Below, in pieces: positions 44,959 to 56,800 of a DNA stretch of 64,000 nucleotides. The translations under genes were made by a program, and so were the position numbers. The notes beneath the pieces are model-generated. The model made no database searches, had not been told where the DNA came from, and saw only the letters and a list, made by a program, of their open reading frames with translations. The DNA is taken from NCBI GenBank assembly GCA_010015805.1, contig ML978125.1, positions 868,001-932,000 of the forward strand, written 5' to 3'. The number at the start of each line of letters is the position of its first letter. Position 1 is the first letter of the stretch. This DNA comes from Rhizodiscina lignyota. Lineage: Eukaryota; Ascomycota; Dothideomycetes; Aulographales; Rhizodiscinaceae.

Positions 44959-47369
44959 TCAAGAAGTCCAGCGCTTATGTTGGGGTTGGTGCAAACAGCC
45001 GAGAGGTGCAACAGGAGTTCCACCATGTATTAGCGAACTGATTGGAGTGGGCAAGTATGGCCGAGATCATCGAGTGTGCTATAACGTGCTGATGGTGATG
45101 ACTTTGTCTTCCGCTGATAGTCGCACTATTTGATTGTTGAGGCCCGGGGTAATTAAGTAGATGAAACAATCTCAAGACCGATTGAGAGAACAGTAGGCGA
45201 TGCAATGAATTCCAAGAGGGTGTGAATGAATCAGGACGAGTGTATACAAGCACAGCCCATGGACATGCCAGCCATGAGGGCAATGCCTCCACAGGCATCT
45301 TATTATGTGCTCCAGTGCTACTCTCGCAGAGCCGCATTGTCTCCGAGGAGAGGACAGACCCACAGCAGTAATGACAAGGATCGTCAGGCAAGCGACAGGC
45401 AAGATTCGCGACCAAATATGGCCCCTGCATCGTCTTGACCGGTGGTTGCAGATGAGGAAGAGATGGGACGCGGACCTGGCATACCCTCCCGACTGGCCGG
45501 CTTAGCCAGCGGGCGGAGTCGAGTTTGCATACCCGTACTATAAGAGCACGCCATTGGATATAGACCACCATCTCGCAGGAAAGGCAAGGACGCGAGGCAT
45601 CGAGAAGCTCAGGTGATGGAGATCGCTTCCAAAAAAGGGGCTGTGGCTTCGCACGGAATGCTCGCAGACCTACCGAGTGCTCCAAATGGCTTTACAGCTG
45701 AAGGTTTCTTGCAGATATTGGGGATCTCGGCCACTACAAGCGAATTGGGGGCTGACATGGTGGAGGAGAGAACGTGGTCCACGGGTCGGCGGCCGCTCTA
45801 TCACAGCGGGGTTGCACAAACGCCCGCTCGCGCGCACGCTCGATCCTCGAATAATGCGTCGAAACTTCCACATGGCTGCGGTGGCAGCGCGAAGAGGTCC
45901 GGGACCACGGGAACGCGCTGTAATCGCAATGGGCTGACCCAGCAATGTTGGACAGGATCACCATGCTGGCACTCACAAGCGCAGATGCCATGCTGCCTCG
46001 CTATCACGGCCAGCATGGGTGATGGCATGGTGTGGAGGGAGGGGAGGGCAGGACGTCCATTGGACACTTTCCGCAGAGCCGCACGTCTAAGGAGTCTGAC
46101 TTCGGTGAAAGTGCCAAGGCTCCAGAATCATTTTGCCTTAATCAGGCGCACCGGGCGTAAGTGCAGAGTGAAAAGCAATTCGGCCACGCAGTCCAGACGC
46201 ACAGCTGCCTGGAGATGGTGGACGTGTTGTTGGAGCGGAGGAGGGGTTTGGCTTGCGACTTGCGACTTTTTCTTGTGGTCCAAATCGCGCAAACGTTTGC
46301 TTGACGTCCGAATAGGCAATCCGGCGGCTTTTGAACGATGAGGTAATCCTGCCCTCCAATGAGATTGGACAACCAGATGCTTGCTCGGCGGCAGAACAGA
46401 GCGCTTGAGCCACATGGAGGCGGCTGTGTCCTTGCTTCTGCATGCTGGCCAATGAGAGGACGTGTGCGCCCGATTGACAGCTCCTGGTGGCTTAGACCGA
46501 TATGGAGTCAATTCGACGAGATCAGAGATACCCATCAAGATGAGTCTACATCTCCGAATGCGCCTTGCTGGGGCGTCCGATCCGTTTGTTGGCACATTCA
46601 GTGCGCCAATCGTCGAGAATTTGGCGACGTGGGGGCTGTTACACATTGGGATTCAGACTTTGGCATATATGTCCCGAATAGGAAGCTCATATGCGGAGCG
46701 TTGTTGATTCTCGCCACCCGAAATCCTTCGGACGAGATCTTATTATCAAGTGGCTTCAGATCCTCCTGAGTCCTGCAGTTAATCATACAGTTGATATGAC
46801 CAAAAATTAGCTAAACGAATGAGAGAAGGAATGGGTTTTATACAAACCTCGGGTCCAGGGTCCTCGGTAGGGCTCAAAGCTGCCTCAGCTCCGAGAGCTC
46901 CAGACGCGCGTGCTTGTATCCCGACGTACTTGAAGGTCGCAGGTAGATGAAACTTGTCCTGAGCTTCTCACTTGCCTCATAACTTCTAGCAGTTGGTGAC
47001 ACGTGCAGTTTAGGAGTTGATAATGCATCAGAGGACCTTGTGCGCGAAAATACGCTGGGGATTGATATTACATAGAGCCCAATCTGGCTTAGCGCCATCG
47101 ACCTGGTCCTTTCGTCTTGTCCACCAACGTCCTTCGCCCAGAGACTCACAAGACTCGCATTTCAGAGCTCTCGGAGAGACACTGTCCACGGGAATGCTAA
47201 GTCCATTGACCACGGATCCTCCGCCACGAAATCGACCATTTGGCATCAAATGGCCGGTTACTACGGCTTCTGCGGGGTAGCGTGCGAGCTCAATAGCTCT
47301 GCTCGCGTGAGATGGACTTCAGCACGTAGAGATCGATTTGTGATAGATGGTTAGGGAAATCATTTAATT
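44959..47369. other. Long intergenic region (2.4 kb), no supported gene
   Basis: Lies between two divergent start codons, so it holds both promoters. Unusually long chance-type frames occur (45616-46341 plus, 242 codons; 44975-45685 minus, 236 codons), but their Trp/Cys/Arg-heavy, repeat-free sequences show no domain, signal or membrane pattern. Confidence 0.4.
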
Positions 47370-48505
47370 ATGGATCAAAACATTGGTTTCATAGGTAAAC
47401 ATAAGCTTTATCATTCGCTCATGGACTGTGCTGACAGCAGAAAGGCCTGGGCAACATGGGCTATCCCATGGCAATGAATGTCAGAAAGAAAATGCCTCCT
47501 AGTGACACACTCTATGTCTACGACGTAAACGAGAAAGTGTGTGATAAGTTCAAGGAGGAATTCGGAGGGCCGAATAGTCGAATAGAGATCTCAAAGACCA
47601 TCCCAGATATGGTTGCCAATGCAAGCACTATCATTTCGATGGTGCCGTCACCGGAGAATGTTCGCCAGGTCTATCTCGACGAGAAATCTGGCGTAGCAGC
47701 AGCTAAAGGCAAGGCCTCTGCCGAACATGACGCCCAAAGATTATACTGTGAATGCAGCACTATTGACATCGATACTACGCGAGATGTTGGGAAAAGAATC
47801 GGAGAAATGGGAATGGGGACTTACATTGATACTCCAGTTTCTGTAAGTCTACATCGACCTTTAAGTGGTGGCTTAATGTGCACATCAATTCATCAATAAG
47901 GTTGGCTAATTTGGCGTGTAGGGAGGCCCGGGCTTTGCACAAACCGGTACACTTTCCCTCATGTGTGGAATATCCGAGTCATCGCCAGCGGCAAAGCGGG
48001 TCGATACCATCGTCAAGTACATGGGAGGTGCGTCGAAGATATTCTATTGTGGCAGCTTGGGTTTGGGCCTCGCCGGCAAGCTAAGTAACAATTACATTTC
48101 CTGCTGCATCAACCAGCTCAATGCTGAGGCAATGGCCTTCGGCATCAAGCTAGGCCTTGACAAGAATCTGCTCTATAACATCATTATGGCCTCCTCGGGC
48201 CGTAACTGGATGCTCGAACGTAAATCTCCGGTTGGCGGCGTTATCGATTCTCCCAGTGATCACGACTACGTGCCCGGCTTTAGGGTTCCGCTGGCGTTGA
48301 AGGATGTCAGCTTGGGAGTGAAAGCGTCAAAGGCAGTAGGAATCAAACCTAGCATTGGCGAAGCAGTTGTTGAGATACATTCTGCTATGGATGCAGATAA
48401 AAATTACAAGGTATGCATTTCGTCGGAGTTTGCAGTCTCTTACTGAGTATGTTGCAGGATCTTGACCACTCTGCTGTGTATCGTTACCTGGGAGGGCCGG
48501 AATAG
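47370..48505 (+). CDS. 3-hydroxyisobutyrate dehydrogenase, mitochondrial type
   Basis: Oxidises 3-hydroxyisobutyrate to methylmalonate semialdehyde in valine catabolism. Exons 47370-47394, 47445-47842, 47922-48410 and 48458-48505 encode 319 residues. Splicing of the 25-bp first exon gives MDQNIGFIGLGNMGYPMAMN, the dinucleotide-binding GxGxxG motif. ECSTIDIDTTRDV and DTPVSGGPGFAQTGTLSLMCG give the substrate-binding loop. GLAGKLSNNYISCC contains the catalytic lysine and the conserved asparagine. SSGRNWMLE and PGFRVPLALKDV follow. No presequence is evident before the Rossmann fold, so location (mitochondrial or cytosolic) is open. All junctions are GT-AG. The exact substrate within the beta-hydroxyacid dehydrogenase family is inferred. 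Confidence 0.93.
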
Positions 48506-48724
48506 ATTTACATCACAGTGCCTTGATGTGGCTGTGTTGACCGGTCGTCCAGTGAGTGTGATATAGCTCTGTAGCACTACTTCAATTTCGTCCAAGTCAG
48601 TGTTGTGACCGGTCCGAGTCAAATTCCGTTAGCTTGACACAATCGGGCTGGTTGCAGGGTGACACAGGACACGTTGATCCCTCATTCGCTGTTGTACACT
48701 GTTCAGATATTTCTACATAATTAG

Positions 48725-49721
48725 CTATGCTGCCAAACGTGCCAATAAACGATCCTCGACACCATCCAAGATAGGTTGGTGCTCGATGACCTCCAGGTTC
48801 TCTGCTTCACTGAGGAATAACTTGTCCGGATCCTGATCGGGCGTCATTGCAGCGCCAGCAGGGTTCATCTGTGCCATTTGTTGCGTGATTTGGTTCGCAG
48901 CTGAAGGGTAATTAATTAGTGGAGATGATCAGGCATATTTCAGGGCGTAGAGACTCACCGTTGTTGCTGCCCAAAATGAAATTATACACCGGTTGAAGCC
49001 CAAAGAGGGTCAAAAAGTACCATGACAAACTCGAGACCCACCGAACATCCAGATCTCTGGTACCGACTCCAGACTGCAGCATGGATTTGAATTGGGGCGT
49101 AAGGGGGAACGGGAGCTTCACTGCACATCCAATTATATTAGTTGATGTGAAACGAGCTTTCCGGTCAAACTCACTTATGACAAAACCTGAGAAGAAAGCA
49201 TTGATCCAGCCCATTATGAGCGTCTGAGGAACCATCATGGCCACATTGCCCTTCATAGCGCCCATCATGCCTTCCATCATGGCAGGATCTGTCATTGGGT
49301 TCGGCCGCGGTTTGCCTCGACCTTCTGGGTCTGCGAGAAACGCCCCATTCTTGAACGCTTCCACCAAGAACGCCTTTCGCCCTTCAAAGGATGATTTCGA
49401 CAGCTGATTTGCGTTTATTCGGAGGTTCACGCCGCGCATGAGGGACCGTTGCTGCCGTATCTGACCGAGAGTCTGCTTCTTAGGAGTCGTTTGGAGCAGT
49501 GTCATGGCATAGTGACGAAGAATGCCGGTGAGAATCTTGAGATAGACATCAGCAGTGAGCCTGAAGAGTGATATTCCTTGGACATACCATTACAACCGTG
49601 ATGGGAACCAGGATCCAGTAGCTAGAATACGTTAGCCTTCGGTGTCGATATACCAAGCTCAGTGGTGAACTCACAAAAGAGCTGGATCCCGATGGATCGT
49701 CTGCACCACGGGCTGAGCCAT
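48725..49721 (-). CDS. EMC3: ER membrane protein complex subunit 3 (EMC3)
   Basis: YidC/Oxa1-superfamily insertase subunit of the EMC, which places tail-anchored and multipass proteins in the ER membrane. Five minus-strand exons (49675-49721, 49588-49621, 49175-49535, 48959-49120, 48725-48900) give 259 residues. Joined sequence: MAQPVVQTIHRDPALFYWIL, VPITVVMILTGILRHYAM, then TTPKKQTLGQIRQQRSLMRG, a methionine-rich NPMTDPAMMEGMMGAMKGN loop, VPQTLIMGWINAFFSGFVIM, KLPFPLTPQFKSMLQSGV, VSSLSWYFLTLFGLQPVYNF and the acidic tail DPDKLFLSEAENLEVIEH. Three membrane helices are expected. Introns are 52-58 bp. Head-to-head with SPC2, 259 bp apart. Confidence 0.96.
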
Positions 49722-49980
49722 TACGGATTTGGTTCGTTAGTTAAGGTCGTCTTCTGCCGTATATCAAGGAGCTCAAACTGGTGTTGGTGATGTGGAAAAG
49801 GTGCGCTCGCAACATGGATTGCTGCGCGAAGTGAACCCTGGTCAATTTGAAGCTAGCGCGCGATTGTTGGAGGACACCTTGACAACTGATGTAAACCTAT
49901 CAGAAAATAATTGCAGCTCCACACAAATTCAAGATTTACGAGTTACGGAATTGAGGACCATCTGAGAGCAGAAGAGCAAT
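49722..49980. promoter_or_regulatory. Bidirectional promoter, EMC3 / SPC2
   Basis: Only 259 bp separate the two divergent start codons, so the genes probably share control elements. Both products act at the ER membrane. No binding site is claimed. Confidence 0.6.
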
Positions 49981-50732
49981 ATGTCATCCCAAAATAAAAT
50001 TGCGGTTCATTCACTGTCCGGTAAATGCTCCAAAATGTCGCATACGAACGTCCATATGCACGATCCATCAAGAGCATCAAGCTAACAGTAACCTCAGACC
50101 TTAAGAACACCACCGACGATGCGCTGCCAAACTACCTCTCCTCGCTGAAATTCAAGCAGTCACATTACCACACCGATGTTCGCCTTGCGCTCGGCTACGC
50201 TGCCGTGGTCATTGGCGGCGCCACGTTCTACTTCGACTGGACACTGGGCTGGGATGCGACAAAGTCCTGGACCTTGTGGGCTGTGATTGCGTATTTCATC
50301 CTAAATGGTGTATTCACGTATTGGATCTGGGCGGTGGAAAAGGGCGTCGTGTTCACAGGCACCAAAGACGGACAGCAGATTGAGCTGGCAAGCAAGACCG
50401 AGAAACATAAGCCGATATACTTCTTGAACGTGAGATACACGACAAGTGATGGCAAATGGGTGGAGAAGAAGATCGAGGGGAGCTTCACAAGATGGTTTAC
50501 TAGTGATGGGTTCTTCATTGCGAAGCCATTTCAGCAATGGTTGGCATCCGAAGTACCTATGATTGGAGAAGCGGATCCGTCGAATGTCGTAGAGGAGATT
50601 GGACGAGGATCGCAGGCAGTGTCGCCAAGTGGAGTTAACGTCTCGGGTCTTACAGCTGGACAATTGGATCAGGTTTTGAACTCCATGTCAGGAGGAGGCA
50701 AGCAAGGAGGAAAGGCACGGCGAAGAGGTTAG
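49981..50732 (+). CDS. SPC2: Signal peptidase complex subunit 2 (SPC2/SPCS2)
   Basis: Non-catalytic subunit that links signal peptidase to the Sec61 translocon. Exons 49981-50020 and 50098-50732 (77-bp intron with branch-like GCTAAC) give 224 residues. The join reads KIAVHSLSDLKNTTDDALPNYL, the conserved N-terminus. Two membrane helices follow (LALGYAAVVIGGATFYFDW and SWTLWAVIAYFILNGVFTYW), then a cytosolic domain with KPIYFLNVRYTTSDGKWVEK and GSFTRWFTSDGFFI. The tail is Gly/Ser/Lys rich. The ATG inside the intron region at 50035 is not the start. Confidence 0.95.
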
Positions 50733-51014
50733 GCTTCTCAAAGCATGGCGAATGGAGTTGAACTACGGAGGCAGGACTGATGGCTTTGGATCTTCGGAAA
50801 AGTCTCTTCTAGCATATCAGCATTTTCCGGCGCACAGCGATGGCACTTGGAACATTTTAGCAGATCTGTTTGCGAGGTTAATTGATATTCTTGCTGACAC
50901 TATCAGCTGGTATAGTACTAAAGCTCTATAAACACGCTGTGATGCCCAAGTCCGACCCAATGCTGTGTGATATATACAAATTTGCACTCATTCTCCATGT
51001 CGAAATCCATGCGT

Positions 51015-52178
51015 TTACTCATCACTGTCCATCATACCCAGACATTCTAGCTCAGTCTTAACGATGCGTTCGAATTCGTCACGCTGTATACCCGTGCTTC
51101 GAGCGAGACGGAACAGGCTCTTGAGGTCCGTGCTGATGTGCTGCTTAATCGCAACCTCTGCTTGGCTTTGGGTCTCTGCGTTCTGCTCCAGTTTCTCAAC
51201 TGATCGATTCGAGGACGAGGATGAAGGACGGGGATGCTCAATTTGAGGCTCCTTCCTTTCTTCCCCTTCTCCAATCGTCGAGCCATCGTATGTACCGTTT
51301 GTGGGAGCTAGCGGTATGCTTGTTTCTCGTGGCTCGTGGGCTCCTCGAGGCCGGGCAAGGGAGCGCGTTGTCTCATTGCCATTCAACGTCGACTCTCCAG
51401 GCGGGAGACCTTCCTCCGATGGGTCATGCGGATCCATAGCAGGCTGTACTTCCGCCATGTATCGTGCAAAATACTCTAGCTCCGAATTTGATGGCATTGG
51501 CACAGATGATGTTGCAGGAGCTGGCGAGCGCTTTGCTGGAGTTCTGCCTGGAGTTTGATCGTACATCGCCCAGTAATCGTCATCGTCAGCTGAGCCAGTT
51601 CTATTCGGTGCTGATGCAGGAGCCGCGCTCGTGCCATTTGTCCCGTTAGTTGATAATGATACACGGCCACTTGGTCGTGCTCCAGCACTCTCGTCTGCCT
51701 CGCTTATACTCTCATACCACGTGCTGCCATCCTCGCCATCCTCCAACGCTCTCAGCTCCGACAACCGCCACCCATCACCTGTCTGCTCGTCTCCTGTGCA
51801 CCAGAGAAATAAAAAGCATAGACCGGTATCCTCTGATTCAAGCCGAACCTGCAGCGTCTCCTCGTCTAACCGCCTGAACTTGGCATCTTCTACATCTTCC
51901 ACTTCAATCTCTCCAGAGACGGGATGCGGCTCTAGTTGAACATTCTCGACAATTTGAGGGAGTTTTGAAGCTCGTTGCGCATCCCAGCATAGCAGCTGCA
52001 GCCACGAGTCTGATCCTGTTGCACTCGTAGACAGGAGATTGACGCGTTGTCGAAGGATTGGTGAAAGGAGTGGAAGGAGAGCTGGCGGGGGCCGTGGCGA
52101 GACGAATGCTGTTGGCAAACATGCCAGGAGAGGAGGGAGGAGTATGCGAGGATCTGGAGGAGGGATTCGAGAAACCAT
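51015..52178 (-). CDS. Unrecognised protein, 387 residues, likely conserved in filamentous fungi
   Basis: Single-exon frame starting MVSRIPPPDPRILLPPLLAC. The N-terminal ~150 residues look folded (LLPLLSPILRQRVNLLSTS, SWLQLLCWDAQRASKLPQIV, LQVRLESEDTGLCFLFLWC). The middle is disordered, Ser/Thr/Pro/Asn rich. A helical C-terminus (IKQHISTDLKSLFRLARSTG then DEFERIVKTELECLGMMD) resembles a short interaction domain. I do not recognise a family or catalytic motif and give no function. The length, the ordered-disordered-ordered pattern and the 387-codon frame argue that it is a real gene. It is convergent with SPC2, 282 bp apart, with nothing seen in that gap. Confidence 0.75.
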   Translation of the reverse strand: MVSRIPPPDPRILLPPLLACLPTAFVSPRPPPALLPLLSPILRQRVNLLSTSATGSDSWLQLLCWDAQRASKLPQIVENVQLEPHPVSGEIEVEDVEDAKFRRLDEETLQVRLESEDTGLCFLFLWCTGDEQTGDGWRLSELRALEDGEDGSTWYESISEADESAGARPSGRVSLSTNGTNGTSAAPASAPNRTGSADDDDYWAMYDQTPGRTPAKRSPAPATSSVPMPSNSELEYFARYMAEVQPAMDPHDPSEEGLPPGESTLNGNETTRSLARPRGAHEPRETSIPLAPTNGTYDGSTIGEGEERKEPQIEHPRPSSSSSNRSVEKLEQNAETQSQAEVAIKQHISTDLKSLFRLARSTGIQRDEFERIVKTELECLGMMDSDE

Positions 52179-53898
52179 TGTGAGAAGGAACTCGAATCAA
52201 AAGGTAAGGCTCTAGCGTGGTGGTCCTAGAGACGTTATAAGTACTGTCGCGAGAGCAGACGAAAACACGATCACATGCTAAAAGTACTGCAGGCAACGGC
52301 GGGTCTGAGCTTTAAGGATGCTTCATATGAGTCTTTGAAGAGCCATGTGTTCACAGCATCAAGCAGACGCTGGAGGAAGCAGCTCAGGGTCAATTGGGAC
52401 AAGATACATCTATAGAGCGATGGGCACGGGGCCAGCGTGAGTGAAACGCATGGGACCAGACACAAGCTGACGCCGTCGACGCCAAAAAGCTCCTTTCGCC
52501 CGGCCAATCTCGGCACGCTTTTCCCACGAGGCACCGATGTATCGATCTACGTCACGTGAGCATCTTTAAAAAGCATTCCGGGGTCTAAGGAGTCGCTGTC
52601 AGGCCTGTCCATAGGGCTGCGGATGGATACTGGCGGTAAAGGTCGTCCAAGCATGTCGACGTACATGACAATACTCAAATCCACAGCGTCAAAGAGATCA
52701 CGCAACAACGGAGAAGCAGCGCAGGAGGCCACTCCGAAGTCTGGTAGAAGCGACCAACATTGCTTGCATAGTTCTCGGCGGCTGTTAAACCTCCGCTGCT
52801 CCTCACTCGCCAGTCGGCAGCATCGCAGAAGGTCTTGTGCTTTGGAGGAAGCCACCCGGGCGCGTATCAGATACATGATACATCGGTACTTGAGCGTGCA
52901 TAGCCACGGCATCGCCGGTTGCCTCATGTCATCGGTCAAGTCATCGTCCCCTTGCGTCTCGTCCCAAGCATGAGTTGAGGCGCAGTTTGTTGGAGCAGAA
53001 CGAGCGCCGATTCTGCCTTGAAAGTGGCCCGAACATGGCAAGATGACTTCATGCGGGCATTCCTACGGCACAGAGAGCGTGTAATTATCGTGTGTCTTCT
53101 TAGCCACGGCCACTGCTTGGCTTTTGGGAGGAGCATCGCTGGAGCATAACGATTTGATGGCGCCTTGTGAGCCTGGGGCTTAGCAGGCCGCTTGATGAGG
53201 CTCCCCGCGACCCAAACGCCAGGACGCCCGTCGACTAAGGGACCCATTAGCACCACCCTCCCACCCCCAGAGGCACAATACCAATCCCGCATCATTTTCG
53301 CGCCCGTATCCCACTCTTCTTCGCGCCTCGTATCTCTGCATCTCCAACATCTGTACCTGAGCCCGGCTTATTTCCTCCCTGAGTGGCTGATTCACCTTTG
53401 CGGCTTAGCTGGAGACGCCGAGCGCACCTTGCAGATCGTTGTCGCTACCGGCAGCGCCAACCGCTCCGCTCATTTGAATACAACTCGTCGACACCAGCCA
53501 AGGCGGAGAGGAGAATTTCGCGCTCTTGCTCGACCTTCCAGCTTTCCCATTGACCGTTGTTCGCTCCTTCAACTCTGCATCGAAATCGCGCAATCGACAC
53601 ATATGCGCGCTGTCGCCTAGCCCAATCCAACCAGAACCACGGGCGCGCATCTGCCATCACCAAAAGAAAACTAACTCAACAATCAAAACCTACGCGCGAA
53701 ACGCCCGCTCTATTCGTGGCTTCCAACACCTTGCGAGCTCCACCTGTCGAGCTTTTCGTTTCTGGAGAACGCGTAAGAGGACCGCAACTCAGCTCGTGTC
53801 GCAACTGGAGTCCGCGCTCACTCAGATTTCTAAATCTGTGAGATGCTCCGACAGGGAATTCGCAGATCCGGACACCATCAAAATCTGGGGCTGCGTCC
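52179..53898. promoter_or_regulatory. Divergent intergenic region upstream of the C2H2 gene at 53899
   Basis: 1.7 kb. A pyrimidine-rich segment at about 53250-53370, containing CCAAT near 53280, resembles a fungal core promoter. The frames at 52547-53041 (minus) and 53526-53942 (plus) have no features and overlap likely leader sequence. Confidence 0.4.
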
Positions 53899-56800
53899 AT
53901 GAAAGTCGGCAAGATGCAGGCCCCACCAACTTCTACCACTGAGGGCACAACCTCTCAGAATTTCTCGACCGCAGGCGACTTCACTTCTACGAATGACGAA
54001 TACCCTCCCGATTTCAACATGCTGTCTGCCACGCAAAGTGCGCAGTACTCTCTGTCGCCATCGACGACGTCCTTTAATGATCATATGAGTCCTGATACCA
54101 TGCTCTCTGATCATTCGTATGCCGATTACGGCCTCTTGGATGCTTCTGCTATGGGAGACCAGTACTTGAATGCGCAGTTCGGTCCTATGCTCACATTGGA
54201 TCCAAACGACACATTCGACTTTGACAATCCAGGAATGGCAATGGAAGGTCCCCAGAACGCCCCAGGAGCTCAAATCGTGAACAACCAGCATAGCCAAAGC
54301 ATTGTTCCACCATCACAAACACTCGCAGCCTTTCCCTCAATCGAAGCACCAATGCCGCGGTCATTAGAGCCGTCCAGGAAGAGTAGTCCAACGCATTTGA
54401 ATCGGTCACAAGGCTCTCCGGCGACTGTTGGCTCAGCATCGTCCCGGCAGATTATCAGCCCCGTTGTCCGTGTAGAGAGTTTTGAGGATGAGACCACACA
54501 AAGCTTGTCCAAGATGACAAGTAAGAGAAGTCATCCGAGCCGGAAATCGAACACACATCTATCGCCATACCCCGCCGATAGCGATGATTCTGATGATGAA
54601 GGATCATCACATAGTAGTCAGCCAAGGTCAGTGCCAGGAATCCAACGGCAAGACGATGGCTCCTGGGTGGGCAATGCCTCTGGGCAGAGTGGCCTCGCCC
54701 CTCAAGCGAGAGATCAGATCAGAGACATGGAAGTTCCTACTCTAGATGAGATTCACGACAAGAATAAACTGGAAAAGAAGAAGGCCGAAGTTGAGGACTG
54801 GCTTGATCACAGCGAGGTAGGAAGCGAGGCAGAAGTCCTTGAGCAAGCTTCTATACCTCAAGGAAAACGTGTCAACAGGCGCAGGGCAAAGAGCACCAAT
54901 GACTTGGGTTACTTCAGCCAGAGCATCATACCCAATGTTAATGCGGTACCCGGCCCTGGCTTGAAGATCGATGTTCCAAGCGATAATGAGGAAGACGAGG
55001 AGGCAATCTCCGACAGCGAACTCGAATCGCCACCTGCCAATGTACACATGCAGAATGCAGACTCCTATTTCCCGTCCGAGGACAGTCTGCAATCGCTACA
55101 ATCGCTACAATCGGGACCGATACCTTGGGCCGACCCTCCGGGCCAGGCGGGTACCCAGGACAAAAGATACCAACCACCGACATCGAATGCTGCGATGATG
55201 CGGTTTAAACAACGTGCAAAGGACGTCGAATCGGCCTCTCTGGCAGCAACCCTTGGATCATCGCACTCTCGGCGAAGAAGTGAGTCAGACATGGAAAGCG
55301 TTCTGACTGCGAAGGGCATTTCCAAAGAGATCACCAATAGTGACAAATCAAGCAAACAGAAGCACAGCCGCACGGGGAGCTTCTTCGACAACCTCAGATC
55401 CAACCTCGGGCGCAGTAATAGTAGCCAAAAGAAGCGCAAAGGGACAATTACGAGTGGCCAGCAGAACGATAGTGCGAGCGGAACGTCAACACCGAAAGAA
55501 GGCCCAACCCTACCCCCTTCAGGCGTCAAACGTATTGGGAGCTGGGGAAAGCCAAAGTCTCCAATGCTCGACACAAGCCCAGCTACGTTGAATGTGCCTC
55601 CTGTGGAGGGCAATACTCCTACAGCTCATTCTCCCACAACTCCTTGGGGCATTGCCAAGGAAAGAATTCGCAGGAGCAGGAGTAAGAGCGATATTGGTCG
55701 CAGTCGAAGTAAGAGTGATACTGGTCGCTCGCCGGGTCTTGGAGATCTCATGACTCAATTCGGTGGGCCGCCGATGCCAAAGTTGGCCTCTCCAATCAAT
55801 GCTGCCCAAGCGATGTCGAATTTGTCAACTCCAGCGGTAGGATTGGATGGTGACGATGATAGCGGAGACGAGGGAGGTGCCTTGCAGGGTGGGATCCTGA
55901 TGGATCTCGCAGTTCGATCAGACCCAGTGATTCCTACCCACGGTGGATTCAAGGCACAAGCAAGACAGCTCAACCCCCGCATTCCGGAATTTTTGCTGGA
56001 ACGCATCACTCAAGAACAAATAAAGCGATATCAGCGGCTCTTAGGCTCGAAGGGTAAGCATCTTGCTGCAGTGCAAGGGAAGAACTGCTCGGCGGGCGCA
56101 TTCTGTTTCGCCTTGGGTGGATCATCGAAGCAGCATCCTCCAAAGCAGGGGAACAAAGATACAGACACTCCGTTTGTGGGCTTCCAAATTATTTCGCCAG
56201 GTACTTCAGCTGAGAAGCTGGAGAAAGACAGTGATGGAACGATCATTGCTGCTCAATTTCCTTCCGGCGTGCCGTTGCCTCCTGTGGAGCGACTACCTGC
56301 CGAATTCGAATGTCCCTTGTGTTTCAAAGTCAAGAAATTCTACAAGCCATCCGACTGGACGAAGCATGTGCACGAAGACGTCCAACCGTTCACGTGTACT
56401 TTTCCGAATTGCAATGAACCAAAGTCATTCAAGCGCAAGGCCGATTGGGTTAGACATGAGAATGAGCGACACCGGCAGCTTGAGAACTGGACTTGCGACA
56501 TGGGCGAGTGCGTTCACACCTGCTACAGAAAGGACAACTTTGTCCAACATCTAGTGCGTGAGCACAAAATCCCTGAACCTAAAGTTCGCAATGGCAGATC
56601 AAACGCGGCGTCTCGATCACCAAACACGCCACTCAACCCACAAGGCTGGACAACAGATGATCCTTTTGGCACTTCATTAGTGGCAAGTGCACCTGGGAAT
56701 GATGACATCTGGGCAATCGTCGACAGATGCAGACGCGACACAACAAAGCAGCCGGGGGATGAATGCTGCAGATTCTGTGGAAACATCTGCAATACCTGGA

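Noticed and set aside
44975-45685. Minus-strand ORF of 236 codons upstream of the C2H2 gene
   Set aside because: Lies in the probable promoter and leader of that gene. No recognisable motif, and composition is random-like.
45616-46341. Plus-strand ORF of about 242 codons upstream of the HIBADH gene
   Set aside because: Longer than expected by chance, but the sequence is Trp/Cys/Arg-heavy and patternless, with no domain, signal peptide or splice context. It overlaps other open frames on the opposite strand.
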